DNA of 64,000 nucleotides from positions 2,900 to 66,899 of the forward strand of contig QZCP01000072.1 in assembly GCA_003956705.1 (NCBI GenBank), in the 5' to 3' direction. The notes beneath the pieces are model-generated. The model made no database searches and was not told where the DNA came from. It saw only the letters and a program-made list of their open reading frames with translations. Both the position numbers and the translations under genes were made by a program. Below, piece after piece: positions 57,741 to 64,000 of the stretch (its first letter is position 1; each line of letters starts with the position of its first letter). This DNA is from Brevipalpus yothersi (Eukaryota; Arthropoda; Arachnida; Trombidiformes; Tenuipalpidae).

Positions 57741-58718
57741 GAGTCCCAAGCTAAGATTTTTAAAAAAAGGATGTGTATCGCTGACGATGTTATGGTATGA
57801 GGAGACTGATTCATTCACTCACATGCATGATCATATGCATGTGATCATGCAACTGAATGTATCTGGATGGAGAAACATTCCTTTTTTATGACATCAGCGA
57901 TATGGTTACTGAAAAGGTGATGAGAATGTGATGTCAGAGGATTGGAGGAGATTCTCAGAATGAAAAGTAAAATTTTTCCACGAGATTATGCAATATTCTA
58001 TGTATATCTCTTCCTGTCTGAGTAACAATCAATACACGCATGCCATTTTTCAATAACACATCATTGTCATGCATAGCATACACTTTAGTGATTCAAAGTT
58101 CAATGATGTCTGGAATCTTCACAAATGACTATTTTTTCGTGGAGACTATTGATTTATTGAATTTATTAATTCATTGGGTAAAGAGACATTGAACTTGAGT
58201 CTGATTTGAGAAAGAAAAATGAGAGCAAAGTATAGTGGCCTGGCAGATACTGCACTTTACAACGAAAAGCACTGTAAACTATTTTGATGTTAGTGCAATA
58301 TTATGTGATGATTTAATCAGAATAATTGTCAGGCTAAGGCGGTATCAATACAATCTCAGAACTACGAGATCATTCAATCTCTCGTTTGTAAAATGATGTG
58401 AAGCATCACTTCGATTAATGATAGAAAATTCTTAGAATATTGGCTGAGTTTAATGCTTTAGATTAGGAAATAGGGTTTGAGTTCAAATCCTGCTTTTACC
58501 TGATAAGAGTTAATCATCGCCTGAATGAAATGTAAGTAAGATGAGAACTGCTGAACAGCGCTCAATGATAGTTAGATGATGGTATATCAACATTTCAAAC
58601 ACAATTCGTGTCAATCAACAGTATTTTATCAGACATATTGAAATCATTAATTGTATTGCCAAGTAAGCAAATAGAAAAGCCCGGTCAACAATTAAATCAC
58701 AGTGCGATTGTTCCCATA
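57741..58718. other. unique non-coding sequence right of the Polinton
   Basis: No gene and none of the array modules that flank the Polinton on the left. A compact set of near-palindromic catgcat/gatcat/atgatc phrases lies at 57822-57855. On the + strand tggctgagttt (58441-58451) and gttcaaatc (58481-58489) match tRNA box A and box B, but the acceptor and T stems do not pair, so this is a tRNA relic at most. Confidence 0.6.
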
Positions 58719-60219
58719 AAGAACAATCACCAAAAATGCCCATTTTCGGCCCTACCTCCGAAAGATTTGAGACCCATCCTATCTTATCTATTCTTTGATG
58801 AAAAACATGATCATGCCATTTTCAACTCTCTGAGATTTCTCGTTCTTGAGATATGAGTGCCAACGTTTTGGAGCTTGATTAGTCCACAAAATGCCTCAAT
58901 CTCACCCGATTTTGATCGGACTTAGTTTTTCTGAAAGCTCAGAATAAATCAAATTGTTTGATAACAAGAATGATAAGATAAAATCATGATTAGATAACAG
59001 AATGGAGGAAAACCACATTTCCTCCTATAACCGATCATATCTCCACAAATCGCTCTTACCCCATAACCAAACTGATAGCATGATTAGTCAATCTTATGAT
59101 AAAGATTGTCAAGGAGTTTCAGGCTTTTAAAATGGACCTTTTTTTTGTTATACTGAAGAACGTTCTCTTATCTCGATGGTCAACAAAATGCTCTGACCAC
59201 GAGATGGAATTCACACCACAGCTTGTCTGGATGATGATAAACATTCTGAGAAAGTTCCGAGGTGCTAACTATTATCATTTCTGAGATATGAGCAATTCAT
59301 CTCCAAAAATCATTGTTCGGAGCTATACCTAGGATGCCAGAGAGGACATCGTCTTACCAAACTGAGTATCAATCGAGTCCATTAAAGATGAGAGTAGACT
59401 AAAAAACAGACCTATGAGTTCGAGCACTGCGGATAAGAGTGAGATCAGCACTCTTCTTCGAGGAGCTCTCATTCTCCAGCTCTCGGCAAGGTTTTCCACG
59501 AAGCAATGTGTAAATACTCATTCCATGGTATGATAAGAGTAGAAATCATGATGGATCGAATGTTGAGTGTAGAAAAGTGAGCAAAAATACTTCTCATGGA
59601 GCCCCATCTTGAATACCATGGTATAGCTCCGAACAATGATTTTTGGAGATGAATTGCTCATATCTCAGAAATGATAATAGTTAGCACCTCGGAACTTTCT
59701 CAGAATGTTTATCATCATCCAGACAAGCTGTGGTGTGAATTCCATCTCGTGGTCAGAGCATTTTGTTGACCATCGAGATAAGAGAACGTTCTTCAGTATA
59801 ACAAAAAAAAGGTCCATTTTAAAAGCCTGAAACTCCTTGACAATCTTTATCATAAGATTGACTAATCATGCTATCAGTTTGGTTATGGGGTAAGAGCGAT
59901 TTGTGGAGATATGATCGGTTATAGGAGGAAATGTGGTTTTCCTCCATTCTGTTATCTAATCATGATTTTATCTTATCATTCTTGTTATCAAACAATTTGA
60001 TTTATTCTGAGCTTTCAGAAAAACTAAGTCCGATCAAAATCGGGTGAGATTGAGGCATTTTGTGGACTAATCAAGCTCCAAAACGTTGGCACTCATATCT
60101 CAAGAACGAGAAGTCCCAGAGAGTTGAAAATGGTATAATCATGTTTCTTATCAAAAAATAAATAAGATAGGATGGGTTTCAACTCTTTCGGAGCTAGGGC
60201 CGAAATGGTGACTATTCTT
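58719..60219. mobile_element. foldback element, copy 2, nearly perfect (~1.5 kb)
   Basis: Arms 58719-59329 and 59620-60219 are inverted copies around a ~290-bp spacer and are flanked by TA on both sides (58717-58718 and 60220-60221). The inner parts of the arms look identical: the same 62-codon frame is read from 59096-59284 (+) and 59665-59853 (-). The left arm has about 11 extra bases near its outer end. Ends read aagaacaatcacc and ggtgactattctt, related to the element at 33636-35169. No transposase gene is present. Identical arms imply a recent origin or ongoing gene conversion. Confidence 0.92.
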
Positions 60220-60590
60220 TAGGAGATGAATGAATGGTCATTCACACTACTATGGAACCCTGTTCACTCTAATTGAATATTTTAATGTACAAGATGTAAA
60301 ACACAAAAGTGTGATTTCATAACTGAACATGAAGCTTTAACTGTGGAAGAGGATCGATTAAATTAATCTTTCAAACTATAAAAATTTGTCATGAGGCAGA
60401 AAGGCCTTGCATATTCCTCATGCAATAATGCTAATGAATCCCTTAGAAACAGTGAGGAATGTAATCAAGGTTAATGCTCACGTGAGCCGCATTTTTAATT
60501 ACCTTAAGATCATTAGCGGCTTATACAATGTTATTAATAGCCTCAGGGAATCCCAAAATTTTCCTTAAGAAAATGATGGGGAATTCCCAT

Positions 60591-60610
60591 AGAAGCTTCT
60601 AGAAGCTTCT
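60591..60610 (+). promoter_or_regulatory. four-pentamer heat-shock element
   Basis: agaagcttctagaagcttct is four contiguous alternating nGAAn/nTTCn pentamers with no mismatch, the binding pattern of heat-shock factor trimers. It sits seven bases upstream of the TATA box of the Gypsy LTR. Further ttc...gaa half-sites lie just upstream (ttccttaagaaaa near 60561). Heat or stress induction is inferred from the motif. Confidence 0.75.
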
Positions 60611-60617
60611 TAATAAG

Positions 60618-60625
60618 TATATAAA
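60618..60625 (+). promoter_or_regulatory. TATA box of the Gypsy LTR
   Basis: TATATAAA, followed about 28 bp downstream by an initiator-like tcaga with its A at 60646, the likely transcription start and beginning of R. Confidence 0.8.
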
Positions 60626-60687
60626 GGGAGCGATTTTTGCGAATCAGATCACTTGGATTTTTGCTTCGACCCTGCTAAGGTGAGCAT

Positions 60688-60725
60688 CTGCCGCAGGCTG
60701 GCCAGTGATGGCTAGCTTACGGCAG
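60688..60725 (+). other. stable hairpin in the Gypsy R region
   Basis: An outer stem ctgccg/cggcag encloses an inner stem ctggcca/tggctag with a four-base loop. It would form about 40 nt into the transcript. Just upstream, aaggtgagc (about 60678) is a good 5' splice-site match. Confidence 0.6.
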
Positions 60726-60857
60726 CCAAGTCTCTATCTCTTTCTTTCTCTTTCTTTTCCCTTCCCAGAGTCATTGTTAGACGTTAGGCTCTCTATTATG
60801 TTAGAACTCTTCTAAAACTTTCGTTCTACTTATTATATTCGATATTGCCTTGCCGCC

Positions 60858-60863
60858 AATAAA
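60858..60863 (+). terminator. polyadenylation signal of the Gypsy LTR
   Basis: AATAAA about 210 bp after the presumed transcription start, marking the end of R. Confidence 0.75.
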
Positions 60864-61262
60864 CTCTATTATTAAGCCTTCCAGTCAGGCCCCAGATACA
60901 CTTTGACTTTGATTAGAACTTTTCTTACAGCGATAGAACCACGATCAGAACCCTTCCTTTAGAACTTCCGTTAGATCAAACAGAATAGTTCGATATCTTA
61001 GAATTATAGCTAATCAGAAAGGTGTGGATATTATGTGGTTATATTTTCTAAGTCTGAAAGAAACCACCACATACCACCACAATTCCCCCACATTCCCCCA
61101 CCGATGAGATTGACAAGTTTCAGTACCTTAGATGATAGATAGGACTTTATAAGACACAAATATTAACCAGACATGACAGCTAATTTATTTTGTCTTTCTT
61201 TTGCCATTCCCGTGTGTCGTTACACGTAGCAGAGCGTGGTTCTATCTCAATCCTTTGTCATA

Positions 61263-61280
61263 TGGTGCCTTCCGTTCAAG
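61263..61280 (+). other. primer-binding site of the Gypsy element
   Basis: tggtgccttccgttcaag, beginning with the TGG that pairs with a tRNA 3' CCA, two bases after the LTR end. This is the normal position for minus-strand DNA priming. I did not identify the tRNA. Confidence 0.7.
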
Positions 61281-61825
61281 CTAATAGCGTCCCGATAACC
61301 TTAAATTGACTTTTACGTGCTGTTACGACTGTCCGAGCTCGACAACAGGACTGTCATCGTGTCGCTTAAGTGTCATACTTGTGTCGCGACAGTGTCGCAG
61401 TGTCGCCAAAGTGTCGGATTGTCACCAAAAGTGTCATTTGTCCCAAAATTGACGTATTGTCACCTTGTCACAAAATTGTCATAAGGTCACCAAACTTTTC
61501 TTTTCGCATCACAATTCATATACGAACTCTAAAATGACTTTATCTGCAATATACTTCCAATTGACACACCGTATTTGAATTTCAGGGTTTTCCACCTAAA
61601 ATTAAAACTTGTTCCAATCGTGTCAAAATTTCACTAATCAGTACTTTGGTCATCGATCATAAAGTTTTGGTACTTTTCTCAGTGGAATATTTGATTTCTT
61701 CAGTGAAAAACAGCAAAAGAAAAACTTTTTCTTTAAACCCCCATCAAACCCCCACCAAAATTTGGCTTCATTGCATAAGTGATACAGTCTTTCATAGACA
61801 ATAACTTTAACTGAACAATTTAAAA
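61281..61825 (+). other. Gypsy untranslated leader with TGTC repeats
   Basis: 545 bp between the primer-binding site and gag. About fourteen TGTC motifs cluster at 61327-61490, most of them as gtgtcg or ttgtca. A good 3' splice-site match (tttgaatttcag) ends at 61585. No gene. Confidence 0.7.
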
Positions 61826-64000
61826 ATGACATCCGACGGTGACAACACGAAGCCTAAGAGTGTGACATCTGAATCCACCGAACTTTTCAAGATGATAAAC
61901 AGTCGAGCTATACTTTCGCTTCCCGTTTATGATGGACCTCCTCGTGTCGAGTTACTCGATTGGTTGTGCCAATATGATGAGATGGGCGACAATGCAGGTT
62001 GGTCACCGGAGCAAAAGGTAAGATATCTGGGTCCGTATTTGACTGGAAATGTAGGAAAAAGGTTTAGGATGAAGAAGCTTAGCAAAGATGGTCTACCCAA
62101 AGAGTGGACTCGAGTTAGACAGATGCTTGAAGGTTGGACCGTCCCACCTGACTATGATCAGTTTAAACGTAATAGGCTCCTCAGTTTCAAGCAGAAAGAT
62201 ATGCCAGCAGCTGACTATATTGACCAGATGATAGCTTATTGTTACGATCTTGATCCTAATATGAAGGACAATGAAGTTATCTATTATGTATGGAATAATA
62301 TGAGTCCCAAGCTAAAGACAGCATTAACTGCATGTCGAGACAAAGGTCTCACTGAATTTGTTAGCTTAGCTCGTCAGCTTGCTGAAGATTTTGAGAGTCA
62401 GGGTAGTGTCATGTTCACTAGTCAAGACAATGCAGAGAAACCTAGACCGACTTACCAAAAACCCCGAGATGGCAATGACCGAGATAATTTTCGTCAGCCA
62501 CCTCGAGACAGCTATAATCCAAATAGATCCAGAGATAGGTCATCCGGTCAACGAAACAATTACAGACAGAACAACCAAGATAGTGTCCGTAGCTTGTTGT
62601 ATCGTTTGAACAATTTACTGTCACCGAATGACAATAGGGCCAGACCTGATGAGGATCACCCGAAAAATCGTGTCCGATGTTACACTTGTGACCGAGTTGG
62701 TCATGTGTCAAGGGATTGTCGAAGTAAGAGAATCTCGAGACCAGATCAACGTGAAAGAAGAGTCAGTTTTCAGGATGAGAGAAATGATACACGATCTAAT
62801 CATTTATCTCCACATCCTCGATCACCTGACCAGAGGTCTAATGGCCGAGATCACTCAGCCACAGTACCTAAGGTACCTGGCTATCGCCGAGCTTGCAACA
62901 TTGTAGAGGCTCAAACTCCTGTTATACATGCTCCTTCGATTGGACGCTTCGTCCGATCATTCTGTGAATTGAATGGCAAGCACTTTGATTGCCTATTCGA
63001 CTCAGGCTCTAACGTTTCCCTATTGACCACGAAAGTTGTCCAAATAGCAGGTCTTTATGTTAACACACTAGACCAAATCAATAGTCAAGCAGCCAACATG
63101 ACCCAAATGGAGATACTGGGCTCAGTAACAGTGACCATCAAAATTAGGCTATCGAATAATGATTATATTATGGTGTCGAGTAACTTTGCTGTAGTTGATA
63201 GCTTACCCTCGACAGATTTTCTGATAGGTCAGAACATTATTTCCGCTGCACAAATAACCATAGAGAATAGTAAAGTTTTCGTCCGAAAAATCAAGCAAAA
63301 TGTCTTGCATATAGACGAAAATGTCACTGTACCGCCCAGAACTTCCATTCATGTGGCTATGAAGACTGATAAAGTGAATGCTAAGGAGCAAGATTATGTC
63401 ATTAGTACTCCTAATTCTATTTACCAACGCACCGGAGTTTCCGTTCCCAATGCTGTAGTCCATATGATCAGTAGAAAGCTTATATGCACCATCACTAATT
63501 TGAGTCATGCACCCAAAACTTTGAAAAAGGGTACAGTGATTGGTGATTGTCAGCCTGCAATGGAGATCTGTCCACAGTTGGAGTCAATTTATGATCATAG
63601 TGACCATGATAAAGATGATGAAATAATTGTATGTCCAATTGAGAGGACAAATTTAGATGAATCTAATCTGAAAAGAGGAGAACAAGTTGTCAAAAAAGAC
63701 TCCGACCTAGTGACAGAGATCAATTGCATGGACTGCAAAATCAAAGTAGGAATTGATCTGACACATGAGGAAAGAGACAAGCTAGTCTCTCTTCTCGAAC
63801 AGTATCCACAAGCTTTTGCTTCATCCCCTACTGACCTCGGTTTTACCGATGTCTTCCAGCATCGCATTCGTACTGGAGATGCTGCCCCGATCGAAATCTC
63901 GCCTAGACGTATGTCAATGAGAAATCGTGAAATATCGAAAGAGCTCATAGACGAATTAGAAAGTTTAGGTGTCATCAGACCTTCTAAGTCACCATATTCC
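61826..64000 (+). CDS. Ty3/Gypsy Gag-Pol polyprotein (partial, runs off window)
   Basis: One uninterrupted frame of 725 codons from ATG 61826 (context taaaaatg) to the window end, with no stop. Gag occupies roughly residues 1-280: a helical capsid-type region, then an R/N/D-rich linker and a CCHC zinc knuckle at 285-298 (CYTCDRVGHVSRDC). The aspartic protease follows with active site D392 in LFDSGSNVSLL and the closing motif DFLIGQNI. The reverse transcriptase N-terminus starts near 640 (HEERDKLVSLLEQYPQAFAS, later GVIRPSKSPYS at the edge). The catalytic RT motif, RNase H and integrase must lie beyond the window. Gag and Pol share a frame without a frameshift, as in several animal Gypsy lineages. 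The absence of breaks, together with an intact LTR promoter and PBS, suggests a young copy. Confidence 0.93.
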   Translation, partial: MTSDGDNTKPKSVTSESTELFKMINSRAILSLPVYDGPPRVELLDWLCQYDEMGDNAGWSPEQKVRYLGPYLTGNVGKRFRMKKLSKDGLPKEWTRVRQMLEGWTVPPDYDQFKRNRLLSFKQKDMPAADYIDQMIAYCYDLDPNMKDNEVIYYVWNNMSPKLKTALTACRDKGLTEFVSLARQLAEDFESQGSVMFTSQDNAEKPRPTYQKPRDGNDRDNFRQPPRDSYNPNRSRDRSSGQRNNYRQNNQDSVRSLLYRLNNLLSPNDNRARPDEDHPKNRVRCYTCDRVGHVSRDCRSKRISRPDQRERRVSFQDERNDTRSNHLSPHPRSPDQRSNGRDHSATVPKVPGYRRACNIVEAQTPVIHAPSIGRFVRSFCELNGKHFDCLFDSGSNVSLLTTKVVQIAGLYVNTLDQINSQAANMTQMEILGSVTVTIKIRLSNNDYIMVSSNFAVVDSLPSTDFLIGQNIISAAQITIENSKVFVRKIKQNVLHIDENVTVPPRTSIHVAMKTDKVNAKEQDYVISTPNSIYQRTGVSVPNAVVHMISRKLICTITNLSHAPKTLKKGTVIGDCQPAMEICPQLESIYDHSDHDKDDEIIVCPIERTNLDESNLKRGEQVVKKDSDLVTEINCMDCKIKVGIDLTHEERDKLVSLLEQYPQAFASSPTDLGFTDVFQHRIRTGDAAPIEISPRRMSMRNREISKELIDELESLGVIRPSKSPYS

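Larger units (their letters stand above)
60387..61260 (+). repeat. Ty3/Gypsy 5' LTR (left edge uncertain)
   Basis: The right edge is firm: ...tttgtca at 61260, then two bases and a primer-binding site. The left edge is my choice of a tgtcatg start at 60387; with no 3' LTR in the window it could differ by tens of bases. Inside, in order, lie a heat-shock-type element (60591-60610), TATA (60618-60625), an initiator-like tcaga (60644-60648) and AATAAA (60858-60863), so U3, R and U5 can be assigned. Confidence 0.7.

Noticed and set aside
57210..57742. Long frames across the 331-N gap
   Set aside because: Ns are read as open codons; no real coding evidence exists on either side.
57740..57755. 15-bp match tgagtcccaagctaa with the Gypsy gag (about 62303)
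   Set aside because: The similarity stops at once on both sides, and a match this short is expected about once or twice by chance in 64 kb.
58434..58500. tRNA gene on the + strand
   Set aside because: Box A and box B fit well, but the acceptor and T stems do not pair; at most a tRNA relic.
59096..59853. Two identical 62-aa frames on opposite strands
   Set aside because: They are the two arms of the foldback element, not genes; nothing in the composition suggests coding.

Overview
This is an animal nuclear contig. There are no operons or ribosome-binding sites, dinucleotide arrays are long, and almost every recognisable gene belongs to a eukaryotic mobile element. An arthropod host is my best guess. 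The only direct hint is a short run of TTAGG, the usual arthropod telomere unit, at 47811-47847, and that is weak. I recognise no ordinary host gene.

Layout. (1) 1-22.3 kb: AT-rich non-coding DNA with about twenty (TC)n/(GA)n arrays, mostly TC on the + strand, ending with a ~180-bp array at 22001-22181. (2) 22.3-42.7 kb: an old, diverged tandem array of a compound unit. Removing later insertions gives a period of about 5.1-5.4 kb, and many subunits carry a tRNA-like box A/box B core on the minus strand. Younger elements sit inside it: a Tc1-like transposon (31114-33453) whose right terminal repeat is split by a 950-bp solo LTR (32473-33422), a ~1.5-kb foldback element (33636-35169), and a decayed pogo/Tigger-type remnant with nested inverted repeats (40.3-41.8 kb). 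(3) 42743-57740: a nearly complete Polinton/Maverick with 52-bp terminal inverted repeats and two assembly gaps. It encodes a NADAR-domain protein, packaging ATPase, two small conserved proteins, a chromodomain integrase, penton-like minor capsid protein, a basic core/minor virion protein, major capsid protein, adenain-type protease, protein-primed family B DNA polymerase, and two unrecognised proteins. (4) 57.7-60.2 kb: unique DNA and a second, nearly perfect foldback element (58719-60219). (5) From about 60.4 kb to the window edge: the 5' part of a Ty3/Gypsy retrotransposon with LTR, primer-binding site and one open Gag-protease-RT frame running off the end.

How the parts work together. The Polinton has the usual self-synthesising set: polymerase for copying, integrase for insertion, and ATPase, protease and capsid genes for a virion. 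Its plus-strand genes are packed virus-style, with stop/start codons sharing a base (45717, 46040) or short overlaps. All motifs I checked in polymerase, integrase, ATPase and protease are intact, so the copy is probably young. The NADAR gene at its left end is the most unusual cargo.

Most notable: NADAR cargo in a Polinton; an arrangement of four perfect heat-shock pentamers seven bases upstream of the Gypsy TATA box; a nested insertion history that the sequence itself proves; a higher-order tandem array with tRNA-like cores; and a Polinton right end that does not match its left flank.
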